NCBI GenBank assembly: GCA_013373205.1
Contig: JABXIG010000003.1
Coordinates: 806,001-870,000, forward strand
DNA from: Methylocystaceae bacterium
GTDB lineage: Bacteria > Pseudomonadota > Alphaproteobacteria > Rhodospirillales > Terasakiellaceae
Reading direction: 5' to 3'
DNA: 64,000 nucleotides
A program made the position numbers and the translations under genes. The notes beneath the pieces are model-generated. The model saw only the letters and a list, made by a program, of their open reading frames with translations. It was not told the DNA's origin and did no database searches. Of this stretch, positions 1-8,253 are shown piece by piece. The first letter of the stretch is position 1; the number at the start of each line of letters is the position of its first letter.

Positions 1-300
1 CCATAAGATACGTGCGTCTTCTTCATCCGGGGATGGGGTGATCGCGATTTCTGCCATAAAGGTTGAGCCGTTTCCCTTTCTTAAAAGCAGGTAGGTTTCA
101 TCTTCCCTTTTAAGAAAGGCAACCTGTTTCAACCACTCATAGTCGTGGGGGATGGCAAGGATATGTTCCAGAAGGCACCCTTCAAGGGAAATGCCCATTA
201 AATCGCAAAAACACTGATTTGGATTTAGAATATGGTTTTTATTATTTAGTTGTGCAGCGGCGAATGGAATATGTCTGTAAAAACTTTCTGGTACGAGCAA
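1..300 (-). CDS. PAS-domain signalling protein, N-terminal part (cut by window edge)
   Basis: An open frame of 100 codons runs off the left edge. It begins at a TTG (298-300) preceded by AGAGGG, and an in-frame stop lies seven codons upstream, so no earlier start is possible. The protein reads like a PAS sensor domain: FAAAQLNNKNHILNPNQ followed by CDLMGISLEGCLLEHI and a later FMAEIAITPSPDEE, which matches the order of PAS core strands and helices. PAS domains bind small ligands or cofactors and usually sit ahead of a kinase or cyclase domain. The output domain is outside the window, so its role cannot be named. Confidence 0.65.
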   Translation of the reverse strand, partial: MLVPESFYRHIPFAAAQLNNKNHILNPNQCFCDLMGISLEGCLLEHILAIPHDYEWLKQVAFLKREDETYLLLRKGNGSTFMAEIAITPSPDEEDARILW

Positions 301-504
301 CGATCTTAGCCCTCTATTTCAAGAGAATTTTTTTTATGTGAGTTTTCTCCTTCTATTCTTGAGCGAATACTACAATATCCCGCTGAATTAATAAATACGA
401 CAGTTCATATTTACTGTTTAAAACCAATGTTCTATCTTAGGTTATGTGATTGGTATTACCGAAGCCATTGTAATATATTTTATATTAGGTTTTATGAATT
501 TTCG

Positions 505-530
505 AAAAAGGGGGTCGGTCGATACCCCTT
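505..530 (-). terminator. Intrinsic terminator of the first Liv operon
   Basis: On the minus strand AAGGGGT pairs with ACCCCCTT (one bulge) around an 8-base loop and is followed by a run of five U. It starts 4 bases after the stop codon of the hydrolase gene at 534, the last gene of the operon. Confidence 0.7.
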
Positions 531-533
531 GTA

Positions 534-1424
534 TTAACGGTTTTGCACCTGGGAAAGTGCGTGTTTTATGGCCCACAGGAAGATGGGGCTATCTTCATCA
601 GCCAAGGCATCGGCAGCGTCAAAATGTGTTGCGTTTTCAAGTTTCAGTAATTGGCATGGCAAGCCTTGATTCTGAAAATATTCAACGGCTTTTTCAGATT
701 GCATTGCGAACCCTTCCCCTTCAAGTCCCCCATAGGCGCACAGCAAAGGGCAGTTTACAAAAGCTTTTTTACCATATGGGCTTAGGATTTGTGCATCTTC
801 ATAATTCAGCCCCACATTGGCGTTGATGGTTGTATGGACCAAGGGGGTGAGATTGAACAAACCGCTTAAACTAATTGCACTCTTAATGGCACTGCCATGG
901 ACGTGATGATTCCCGTCTTCTTTCCAGTCAGTTGTCAAAAGACTACCAACAAGGTGTCCACCTGCAGAATGGCCACTGATGTGGATATTGTGCGGATCGA
1001 TGCCGATACTTTCACCATGTTCCCAGATCCAGCCAATCATGTCGCGCATTTGATCCACGATATGAAATAGGTCTACATCCGGACACAGGTCATAATTAAC
1101 GATAGCACAGGCGACACCGGATTTGACGAAGGGGGCTGCGATGAAGCTGAAATCCGATTTATCCATCGCCTGCCAATATCCCCCATGGATAAAGATATGA
1201 ACCGGGGATAGCTTATTACCTTTTGCTTCAGGTAAAAACAGGTCCAAGGTACTTTTCGGATGGTCCCCATAGCGTAAATCCAATTGGGTATGGGGATGAT
1301 TTTGGCGAAAGGCAGTGGAACGATCGTGCCAAACCTGAAAGACTTCCAGCCAGTTGGGGACACGCTCGCGCACGTTATAATGTTTTTCTTGAACAGGATC
1401 GATCTGTGGGTGTCGTTCTGTCAC
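534..1424 (-). CDS. Alpha/beta hydrolase, arylformamidase (kynurenine formamidase)-like
   Basis: This 296-residue protein has an oxyanion-hole motif HGGYW (about residues 80-84), the nucleophile elbow GHSAGG (Ser153) and a C-terminal His in THFD (about 267), the catalytic set of alpha/beta hydrolases. The HGGYW/GHSAGGH pair is typical of the esterase branch that includes eukaryotic-type kynurenine formamidase. The start is GTG with GGGAG six bases upstream. It follows livF by one base and is the last gene of the transporter operon, so it may hydrolyse the imported compound, perhaps an amide or ester. That is inference; the true substrate is unknown. No signal peptide is seen, so it is probably cytoplasmic. 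Confidence 0.75.
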   Translation of the reverse strand: MTERHPQIDPVQEKHYNVRERVPNWLEVFQVWHDRSTAFRQNHPHTQLDLRYGDHPKSTLDLFLPEAKGNKLSPVHIFIHGGYWQAMDKSDFSFIAAPFVKSGVACAIVNYDLCPDVDLFHIVDQMRDMIGWIWEHGESIGIDPHNIHISGHSAGGHLVGSLLTTDWKEDGNHHVHGSAIKSAISLSGLFNLTPLVHTTINANVGLNYEDAQILSPYGKKAFVNCPLLCAYGGLEGEGFAMQSEKAVEYFQNQGLPCQLLKLENATHFDAADALADEDSPIFLWAIKHALSQVQNR

Positions 1425-1425
1425 G

Positions 1426-2136
1426 TCAAACTCCCAAGTAACGATGTTGCATGTCTTTGTTATCTAACAACTCTTTTGATGTGCCCGTCCAGACAATTTT
1501 GCCTTTTTCCATGACATAATGGCGGTCTGCAATGCGTGCCATGGCTTCGGGGTGTTTATCAATGACTAAAATCGCCTGACCGGATTGCTTGAGATTATGT
1601 TCCAGCACATGCCAGATTTCATCCCTGATAATCGGGGCAAGACCTTCGGTAGCTTCATCCAAAATCATAAAAGACGGGTTGGTCATCAAGGCGCGTGCAA
1701 TCGCTAGCATCTGTTGTTCGCCCCCAGATAGCGTGCGGGCATATTGTTTGGCCCTCTCGCCCAGTCTGGGAAACAGGTCGATGATACGTTCAACCGTCCA
1801 GGGGCTATCTGTGCCCGTATGGTTAGCAGCTGTTGCCACGAGGTTTTCATAGACTGTCAGGTTGGGAAAGGTTTGTCGACCTTCGGGGACATACCCGATC
1901 CCGGCTTTTGCGATCTTATAGGGGGCAAGGCTGGTAATGTCCTTGCCATCAAAGATGATTTTACCATGACGCGCCGGCGTTAAGCCCATCATGGCCCGGG
2001 TCGTGGTGGTTTTGCCCATGCCGTTGCGCCCCATAAGGGTGACAACTTCGCCTGCGTTAATTTCCAGATCAACGCCGAACAAAACCTGCGAGGGACCATA
2101 GCTTGCTTGAATGTTATGAAGTTCCAATAAAGCCAT
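1426..2136 (-). CDS. livF: Liv-type ABC transporter ATPase, LivF family
   Basis: One of two ATPases of a branched-chain-amino-acid-type ABC importer, energising uptake at the inner face of the membrane. Of 236 residues; Walker A GRNGMGKTT lies at about 36-44, the signature LSGGEQQ near 136, and Walker B reads MILDEATEG. The frame is open further upstream, but that extension overlaps livG and has no family resemblance, so the start is set at the ATG of MALLELHNIQ. It is one base from the livG stop, which suggests coupled translation. The substrate of this family can be amino acids, urea, amides or aromatic acids. Confidence 0.9.
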   Translation of the reverse strand: MALLELHNIQASYGPSQVLFGVDLEINAGEVVTLMGRNGMGKTTTTRAMMGLTPARHGKIIFDGKDITSLAPYKIAKAGIGYVPEGRQTFPNLTVYENLVATAANHTGTDSPWTVERIIDLFPRLGERAKQYARTLSGGEQQMLAIARALMTNPSFMILDEATEGLAPIIRDEIWHVLEHNLKQSGQAILVIDKHPEAMARIADRHYVMEKGKIVWTGTSKELLDNKDMQHRYLGV

Positions 2137-2137
2137 C

Positions 2138-2881
2138 TTATTCTTCCCCCAGATAAGCGGCACGTACGTCTGGGTGGGCCCTGACTTCATCGGGCGTACC
2201 TGTGACCAGACAATGACCACGTACAAGGACGCTGACGTGATCGGCCAAGGCAAAGACCACGTCCATGTCATGTTCAACCATCAAAATGGTGATCTTTCCT
2301 TTCAAGGGGCGCAAGACTTCCATCATGGAATGACTTTCGCTTTTGCCCATCCCGGCCATAGGTTCATCCAGTAACAGCATTTTTGGCTTTGTCGCAAGTG
2401 TCATCGCCAGTTCTAATTGGCGTTGTTGACCATGTGCAAGGTCCGTCGCCGGGGTATGGGCGAGATGATCCATCCCGACCTGTTCCAACACAGCCATGGC
2501 CGGATCGATTAGGGATTTGTCTTTGCGTGCCTTGCCCCAAAAACGAAAGCTGTGTCCATCGGTGGCTTGAATAGCAATGGCGACATTATCGAGCACGCTG
2601 AATTCAGGAAACAGGCTGGTGATTTGATAGGAGCGTTGCAGGCCAAACTGTGCCCGTTTATAGATCGGCCAGCGCGTGATATTTTCCCCATCAAACAGGA
2701 TTGTGCCGCTATCTGCGAATAACTCCCCGCTGAGCTGGTTAATCGCAGTTGTTTTGCCTGCTCCATTTGGGCCGATTAAGCCATGAATGGTCCCCGTTTC
2801 AACATTGAGTTTGAGGTCATCAGTCGCCTGTAACGCCCCGAAGGATTTATGCAAGTTATTGACGGATAAGAGATTAGCCAT
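2138..2881 (-). CDS. livG: Liv-type ABC transporter ATPase, LivG family
   Basis: Second ATPase of the importer, 247 residues. Walker [10 protein letters not shown] lies at about 37-45; the signature is a variant AHGQQRQLE and Walker B reads LLLDEPMAGM. The start is taken at MANLLSVNNL, which overlaps the end of livM by 8 bases; the longer in-frame reading would run back inside livM. The C-terminal half keeps the LivG-type EHDMDVVFALAD block. It acts with LivF, LivH and LivM encoded next to it. Confidence 0.9.
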   Translation of the reverse strand: MANLLSVNNLHKSFGALQATDDLKLNVETGTIHGLIGPNGAGKTTAINQLSGELFADSGTILFDGENITRWPIYKRAQFGLQRSYQITSLFPEFSVLDNVAIAIQATDGHSFRFWGKARKDKSLIDPAMAVLEQVGMDHLAHTPATDLAHGQQRQLELAMTLATKPKMLLLDEPMAGMGKSESHSMMEVLRPLKGKITILMVEHDMDVVFALADHVSVLVRGHCLVTGTPDEVRAHPDVRAAYLGEE

Positions 2882-3860
2882 CTTTAGCCCCCTCCCCAGC
2901 CAAAAAGCCATAAATGCCGCGTCGGGCAAATAAAACGACCAGCAGTAAAATTGGACCTAAGACAATCATCCAATGTTCGGTGTAGGCTGACAGGATTTCT
3001 TCCAGTAATAAAAGGGCGGCAGATCCAAAGATTGGACCGATCAGAGTACCCATTCCACCAAGCAGAACCATAACAATCAGTTCGCCTGATTTGGTCCAAT
3101 GCATGATGCCCGGGCCAACAAATTCATTGAGATTGGCGAGTAATCCCCCTGCCAACCCTGCGCCAGCACCAGCTATGGTAAATGCGATCAGTTTGTAGCG
3201 CATGGTGTTATAGCCCAGTGCTTTCAGGCGCTGTTCATTTTGTTTACAGCCGCGCAAGACACCGCCAAAGCGGCTATCGACAAGACGTCGGGCAATAAAC
3301 CAGAAAGCCAGCAGCAACATCAAACAGACGAAATAAAAGGTTACGCTATCGGATAGGTCCAGACCGGGGATTTCACTTCTACCCCAGACGTTCAGACCGT
3401 CTTCCCCGCCGTAGGTTGGTAGAGAGATCATGAAATAGAACATCATTTGTGCAAAGGCCAACGTAATCATGATGAAATACACCCCAACGGTGCGCAGGCT
3501 CAATAGCCCGATGATTAATCCCAACAGACTGGAGGCAAGGATACTGGCGGGTAAATGGACAAGCCCTGACATGGACCCGGTCCACTCCCCCGGAAGAAAC
3601 GGGACGGCGCTGCCTTCAAAGCTATGATGGGTCAGGATGCCAACACTGTAGGCGCCAATTCCTAGAAACATGGCATGACCCAAGCTGACCATTCCGCCGT
3701 AGCCGAGGATAATATCAAGACTCATGGCTGCGATGGCATAGATGAGGATGCGTGTCGACAGGTCAACCCAGAACGGCTGGTTCATTGCCGTTGCGATAAA
3801 GGGTAAACTGAACAAAATCAAAAGGGTGACAATTTGAACAGATCGAATACGTGTGATCAT
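2874..3860 (-). CDS. livM: Liv-type ABC transporter permease, LivM family
   Basis: Integral membrane permease of 328 residues with about eight to nine hydrophobic segments. The N-terminal half carries the family block LGYGGMVSLGHAMFLGIGAY, and near the C-terminus is a GGMGTLIGPIFG loop that contacts the ATPase. The start codon overlaps the livH stop by four bases (ATGA arrangement), typical of a tightly coupled operon. It pairs with LivH to form the channel. Confidence 0.9.
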   Translation of the reverse strand: MITRIRSVQIVTLLILFSLPFIATAMNQPFWVDLSTRILIYAIAAMSLDIILGYGGMVSLGHAMFLGIGAYSVGILTHHSFEGSAVPFLPGEWTGSMSGLVHLPASILASSLLGLIIGLLSLRTVGVYFIMITLAFAQMMFYFMISLPTYGGEDGLNVWGRSEIPGLDLSDSVTFYFVCLMLLLAFWFIARRLVDSRFGGVLRGCKQNEQRLKALGYNTMRYKLIAFTIAGAGAGLAGGLLANLNEFVGPGIMHWTKSGELIVMVLLGGMGTLIGPIFGSAALLLLEEILSAYTEHWMIVLGPILLLVVLFARRGIYGFLAGEGAKDG

Positions 3861-4786
3861 GATTGCCCCTTATAGGCTTGAAATAAGCCGCTTGGTTTAA
3901 AGAGCAGGACAATAGCCATCAAAATATAGATTCCCATGCCGGAGGCTGCCGCACCCACATTGTCGGCGTTGGCTGGTTCCATAAATTCGCGAAGTCCCAT
4001 GGGCAGGAAAGCACGCGCGTAGGTGTCCACAAGTCCGACCAGCAAAGCACCAACCAAGGCCCCGCGCACAGAACCAACGCCCCCGACAATAATAACCACA
4101 AAGGTCAGGATCAGAATATTTTCCCCCATGCCGACCTGAATGGCGAGCATAGGACCCGCCAATGCCCCGGAAAGACCCGCTAACATGGCACCTAATCCAA
4201 AGACGACCGTATAAAGCCAGTCAATATTAACACCAAGGGCACCGACCATTTCGCGGTGTGTGGCCCCTGCACGGATCAACATGCCGACACGGGTATTTAA
4301 GATCAGGTGTCGTAAACCTAACGCCACGATTAAGCCGACGGCGATAATGAATAAGCGGTAGGTTGGATACGGTGTGTCGGGAAGAATTTCCATCGTGCCG
4401 TTTAACAGGGCTGGTGGATTAAGGAACAGGGCTTGTGGGCCCCAAAGGATTTTAACCAATTCATTAAAAAATAAAATAATGCCAAACGTCGCAAGCACCT
4501 GATCAAGGTGTTCACGGGCATAAAGACGGCGCATGGCAAGTATTTCAATCACCATGCCCGAGGCCGCGCAGGCCCCAAGGGCAGAAATTACACCGATTAG
4601 AAAAGATCCGCTGGCTTGAGTGACTGTGGCACAGACATAGGCCCCAACCATGTAAAGCGATCCATGGGCCAGATTTAAAAGATGCATAATGCCAAAGACA
4701 AGAGTCAGTCCGGCTGCCATTAAAAACAGCATCACCCCTTGTTGCAGGCCATTTAGCGTTTGTTCAAGAAATAAAAGTGTGGTCAT
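3857..4786 (-). CDS. livH: Liv-type ABC transporter permease, LivH family
   Basis: Permease of about 309 residues. The LivH signature LVFGIMHLLNLAHGSLYM is near the N-terminus and GGVGSVRGALVGALLVG marks the cytoplasmic coupling loop. The frame is open to an ATG at 4807, but that ATG lies inside the long inverted repeat between the SBP gene and this gene. The ATG at 4786 gives the normal family N-terminus MTTLLFLEQTLNG and has AGGGG 12 bases upstream. If that is right, the ribosome site sits at the foot of the RNA hairpin, so the hairpin may limit translation of the permease. Confidence 0.88.
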   Translation of the reverse strand: MTTLLFLEQTLNGLQQGVMLFLMAAGLTLVFGIMHLLNLAHGSLYMVGAYVCATVTQASGSFLIGVISALGACAASGMVIEILAMRRLYAREHLDQVLATFGIILFFNELVKILWGPQALFLNPPALLNGTMEILPDTPYPTYRLFIIAVGLIVALGLRHLILNTRVGMLIRAGATHREMVGALGVNIDWLYTVVFGLGAMLAGLSGALAGPMLAIQVGMGENILILTFVVIIVGGVGSVRGALVGALLVGLVDTYARAFLPMGLREFMEPANADNVGAAASGMGIYILMAIVLLFKPSGLFQAYKGQS

Positions 4787-4795
4787 TAATAAGTA

Positions 4796-4861
4796 GTGCC
4801 CCTGCACAAGCAGGGGCCCTTAAAATCAGGCTTCTGAAGGCCCCTGCTTGCACAGGGGCAC
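4796..4861 (-). repeat. Nested inverted repeat between SBP gene and livH
   Basis: Two 23-base arms (4796-4818 and 4839-4861) are inverted copies with two mismatches, separated by 20 bases. Each arm is also a small hairpin: CCCCTGC-ACAA-GCAGGGG in the first, CCCCTG-CTTGCA-CAGGGG in the second. The minus-strand RNA can fold as one long rod or two short stems. There is no U run, so it looks like a stabiliser or attenuator rather than a plain terminator. It lies only 10 bases beyond the SBP stop codon. Confidence 0.85.
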
Positions 4862-4871
4862 GATATTTGGA

Positions 4872-6044
4872 TTACATTTTACATTGTGAAGCATAAGCAT
4901 CCACATGGTCAGTGAAAACCTTGCCAACTGTTTTGTTGGACACACCTTCACCGGCTTTAACCACTTCACGGACATAGATATCCTGAACCGGATGGTTGTT
5001 GCTGCCGAATTTGAAGTTTCCACGCACGGAGTCAAATTTAGCGGCCTTGATGGCGGCGCGGAAAGCGTCTGTATCGGACACATTACCTTTGACAGCGGCA
5101 ATCGCGCTATCAAGCAACATGGCGGCATCAAAGCCTTGGGATGCATAAAGCGATGGGTTACGTTTATATTCAGCACGGAAAGCTTCGACGAATGCTTTGT
5201 TAGCTGCATTATCCAGATCCCATGTGTATTGGGAGGCATTATGCACACCTAATGCAGCCTCGCCCACGGCTTTCAAGATGCCTTCATCAAAGGAAAAGGC
5301 AGGGCCATAAAGCGGTGTTGTTTTGCTTAAGCCGGCTTGGTTATATTGCTTTACAAAATTGATCCCCATTCCGCCAGGTAAGAAGAAAAAGACGGCTTCT
5401 GGCTTGGCGGCGCGCAGGTTTGCGATTTCAGCAGCGTAATCCACCTGACCAAGTTTTGTGTATACTTCGCCTAGAACTTCACCTTTAAAGAAGCGTTTGA
5501 AACCAGTTAACGCATCTTTGCCCGCCGGATAGTTTGGCGCCAAAATATAGGCTGTTTTCACGCCTTGGTCGGTGGCATATTTCCCCATGGCTTCGTGCAG
5601 GTTATCGTTCTGCCAAGCCACGTTGAAATAATTTTCGTTGCAAGCTTTACCCGCCAATGCAGACGGGCCAGCGTTTGTGCTGATATAGATTTTACCTGCT
5701 TTGGTGACGCTTGGGACCACGGCCATAGCGAGGTTGGACCAGACGATCCCGGTCAAGACATCAACATTGTCTTGTTTGATCATGCGGGTCGCGATTTGTT
5801 TGGCGTTACCGACCTTGCGGGCATCATCTGTGGTGATGACTTCGGTTTTGACCCCGCCGAGCATGCCATTTTTCATTTTGACAGCCAGATCAAACCCGTC
5901 ACGAATATCGATGCCAAGCGAAGCACCCCCACCAGACAAGGTGGTAATCATACCAATTTTAACAGGTTTGTCATTCGCCTGTGCCATGCCAAGTGTTAAA
6001 CTGGCTGCTGCACATAAGCCCAAGACTTTGGGAAGAAATTTCAT
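4872..6044 (-). CDS. Periplasmic substrate-binding protein of Liv-type ABC transporter
   Basis: Type I periplasmic binding protein of 390 residues (Peripla_BP_6 family). It starts at MKFLPKVLGL with GAGGG eight bases upstream; five more in-frame codons upstream lack a ribosome site. A Sec signal peptide ends near GMAQA, followed by the family opening KPVKIGMITTLSGGG. The mature protein binds the ligand and delivers it to LivHM. The ligand is not predictable by eye; family members bind branched-chain amino acids, amides or aromatic acids. It is the first gene of its operon and is divergent from the glucosylglycerate genes. Confidence 0.88.
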   Translation of the reverse strand: MKFLPKVLGLCAAASLTLGMAQANDKPVKIGMITTLSGGGASLGIDIRDGFDLAVKMKNGMLGGVKTEVITTDDARKVGNAKQIATRMIKQDNVDVLTGIVWSNLAMAVVPSVTKAGKIYISTNAGPSALAGKACNENYFNVAWQNDNLHEAMGKYATDQGVKTAYILAPNYPAGKDALTGFKRFFKGEVLGEVYTKLGQVDYAAEIANLRAAKPEAVFFFLPGGMGINFVKQYNQAGLSKTTPLYGPAFSFDEGILKAVGEAALGVHNASQYTWDLDNAANKAFVEAFRAEYKRNPSLYASQGFDAAMLLDSAIAAVKGNVSDTDAFRAAIKAAKFDSVRGNFKFGSNNHPVQDIYVREVVKAGEGVSNKTVGKVFTDHVDAYASQCKM

Positions 6045-6137
6045 AGGACATGCCCTCACTATTTATAATGAAATTGAGTTGTGACTGAGCTTAATGGGAT
6101 TTTTTTTGAACACAAGAAAAACATACTTTTTCAAGGG

Positions 6138-6152
6138 TGGCACGAAAATTGA
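6138..6152 (+). promoter_or_regulatory. Candidate sigma-54 (RpoN) -24/-12 promoter
   Basis: TGGCACGAAAATTGA matches the RpoN consensus TGGCACG-N4-TTGC except for the final base, with the two key G positions 12 bases apart. It lies about 40 bases upstream of the GTG start of the phosphatase gene and points into it. No upstream activator site could be assigned. Confidence 0.5.
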
Positions 6153-6191
6153 GATGTGTGTTATCAATGAATTACAGTTGAGGAGTTGGAC

Positions 6192-7019
6192 GTGAAGGTT
6201 ACTAAAACGGCAAAACTATTGGTTTTTACCGATCTGGATGGCAGTTTGCTGGATCATGAAACTTATTCGTTCTCCTCTGCTCAATCTGCGCTTGATCGAT
6301 TGAAATCTCATCATGTGCCGATCATTTTGACTACCAGTAAGACCTATGCTGAAGTGGTTGATCTGCAAAAGGAATTGGGAATTAACGATCCCTGTATAGT
6401 TGAAAACGGGTCTGCAATCTATATGGGATCAAGTGGGTTTAGTCAGGCATTGGCCGTGGGGGATGCGCAAATTTTCGGTCGCTCATATCAATCGATTTGC
6501 ACATTTATTGAGCAACTGCCTAAAAATATTCGTGTTTCCCTGACAGGTTTTGCCGATTTATCGGCACAAGAGGTCGCCCAAGTGACAGGCCTGCCTATTG
6601 AAAAGGCAGAAAAAGCAAAAAACCGCCTGGCGAGCGAACCGTTTCAATGGACGGGCGCGCCAGAGGGGCTGAGAGAATTGGAAAAACTACTGGATGGGCA
6701 GGATATGGCTCTCTTACAGGGTGGACGTTTTTATCATATCGTTTCCAAGGTCGATAAAAGTTTAGCGCTGGACTGGCTGGCAAAGAAGGCAAAGTCTGTT
6801 TATAATGCTGTTGATTTTCATACGGTTGCGCTGGGTGATGGGCCGAATGATGAAAAAATGATCGCTTCAGCCGATACAGGCATAGTAATTGCTAATCCGG
6901 ATGGGGTGGCCCTGACAATCAAGGGGGCCTTTGGGAAGATTAAATATCCAAAAGCGCCGGGGCCTGCGGGCTGGGCGCAAGGGATGCATGAGTTGATGGA
7001 CGAGCTTGGGCTCGCATAA
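6192..7019 (+). CDS. gpgP: HAD phosphatase, glucosyl/mannosyl-3-phosphoglycerate phosphatase family
   Basis: HAD-superfamily subclass IIB phosphatase of 275 residues. Motif I is FTDLDGSLLD with Asp14 and Asp16; the late motif GDGPNDEKM supplies the Mg-binding acids; TTSKTYAEV is motif II. The opening and the VENGSAIY segment are those of the mannosyl-3-phosphoglycerate phosphatase (YedP-like) family. The start is set at GTG 6192, six bases after AGGAG; the TTG just before it would leave no spacing. It lies 19 bases before a GpgS-type synthase, so it probably removes phosphate from glucosyl-3-phosphoglycerate to give the osmolyte glucosylglycerate. Confidence 0.82.
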   Translation: MKVTKTAKLLVFTDLDGSLLDHETYSFSSAQSALDRLKSHHVPIILTTSKTYAEVVDLQKELGINDPCIVENGSAIYMGSSGFSQALAVGDAQIFGRSYQSICTFIEQLPKNIRVSLTGFADLSAQEVAQVTGLPIEKAEKAKNRLASEPFQWTGAPEGLRELEKLLDGQDMALLQGGRFYHIVSKVDKSLALDWLAKKAKSVYNAVDFHTVALGDGPNDEKMIASADTGIVIANPDGVALTIKGAFGKIKYPKAPGPAGWAQGMHELMDELGLA

Positions 7020-7038
7020 CATAAGGTGGGGATTTAGG

Positions 7039-8253
7039 ATGTCGGACTTTTATCAAAAAGGTGAAATTTCAACGCTTCATAATTTAACGGATCGATCGGT
7101 TGAAGATTTTGAACAAGAACTAACTATGTTCGCCCAAACCCGACCCATGTCGCTGGTTTTGCCGTCGTTGTTTAGTGAACTGGAAGGTCCTGCCCTTGCC
7201 AATATTGTCGAAGAATTAGCCCAAGTTCCATATCTGGCTGAAATTGTGATTGGTCTGGATCGCGCTGATAAAGAACAGTTTGAATATGCAAAGAAATATT
7301 TTTCCAAACTGCCCCAACGTCACCGCATTTTATGGAACGATGGACCAAGACTACAGGCGCTGGATGCGGAATTAAAAGATAAAGGCTTGTCCCCGCGTGA
7401 ACTGGGTAAAGGACGTAATGTTTGGTTCTGTTTTGGCTATACCATTTCATCACGCCGCGCAGAAGTCGTAGGTTTACATGATTGCGATATCCTGACTTAT
7501 GATAGAAAAATGCTGGCACGCTTGCTTTATCCGGTGGCAAATCCGAACTTTTCTTATGTGTTTGCAAAGGGATTCTATCCGCGCATCAATGAAGGCCGCT
7601 TTAGTGGCCGGGTGACCCGTTTGTTAGTGACGCCGTTGCTTCGTGCCTTGAAGAAGGTCATTGGTGATCATGATTACCTGACTTATCTGGACAGTTTCAG
7701 ATATCCGCTGGCGGGTGAATTTGCCATGCGAGCCAGTGTGGTGTCTGATATTCGTATTCCGTCTGACTGGGGGCTTGAAATTGGCGTCCTGTCTGAAATT
7801 CGTCGCAACTATTCCACCAAAGTGATTGCGCAGGTGGATATTGCCGATAACTATGACCACAAGCATCAGGTGATGTCGGAAGAAGATGCCAGCACGGGCC
7901 TTTCGCGCATGAGCATTGATATTTCTAAAGCGATCTATCGAAAACTTGCTACGGATGGGGAAATTTTTTCTTTAGAGAAATTCCGCACCATCAAGGCGAC
8001 CTATTACCGTGAAGCGCTTGATTTGATTGAAAACTATTATAATGATGCGATGATGAATGGTCTGTCCGTGGATCGTCACAAGGAAGAACAGGCGGTCGAG
8101 TTATTTGCGGCCAATATCATGCAAGCCGGACAGGTCTTTTTGGAACACCCTGAAGAAGTTCCTTTCATCCCGAGTTGGAGCCGTGTTCATGCAGCTATGC
8201 CGGGCTTCCTGACACGTTTGAATAAGGCTGTTGAAGAAGATAACGAGTCTTAA
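7039..8253 (+). CDS. gpgS: Glucosyl-3-phosphoglycerate synthase (GT81-like)
   Basis: Retaining glycosyltransferase of 404 residues. It has GKGRNVW (about 123-129) for nucleotide sugar binding, a DCD metal motif in LHDCDILTYD (148-150), and the block KGFYPRINEGRFSGRVTRLL that corresponds to the KxFYRRP...GRVTELVARPLL segment of GpgS enzymes. It would transfer glucose from NDP-glucose to 3-phosphoglycerate, and the phosphatase just upstream completes the path. The start is ATG 7039 after a GGTGGGGATTTAGG stretch; 11 upstream in-frame codons are excluded. Its stop overlaps the convergent GH13 gene. Mannosyl transfer is less likely but not excluded. Confidence 0.85.
   Translation: MSDFYQKGEISTLHNLTDRSVEDFEQELTMFAQTRPMSLVLPSLFSELEGPALANIVEELAQVPYLAEIVIGLDRADKEQFEYAKKYFSKLPQRHRILWNDGPRLQALDAELKDKGLSPRELGKGRNVWFCFGYTISSRRAEVVGLHDCDILTYDRKMLARLLYPVANPNFSYVFAKGFYPRINEGRFSGRVTRLLVTPLLRALKKVIGDHDYLTYLDSFRYPLAGEFAMRASVVSDIRIPSDWGLEIGVLSEIRRNYSTKVIAQVDIADNYDHKHQVMSEEDASTGLSRMSIDISKAIYRKLATDGEIFSLEKFRTIKATYYREALDLIENYYNDAMMNGLSVDRHKEEQAVELFAANIMQAGQVFLEHPEEVPFIPSWSRVHAAMPGFLTRLNKAVEEDNES

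Noticed and set aside
446-826. Plus-strand open frame of 126 codons
   Set aside because: It is antisense to the hydrolase gene and the terminator, lacks a ribosome site and has no recognisable motif.
2137-2277. N-terminal extension of livF
   Set aside because: The extra 47 codons overlap livG in another frame and do not match the LivF family.
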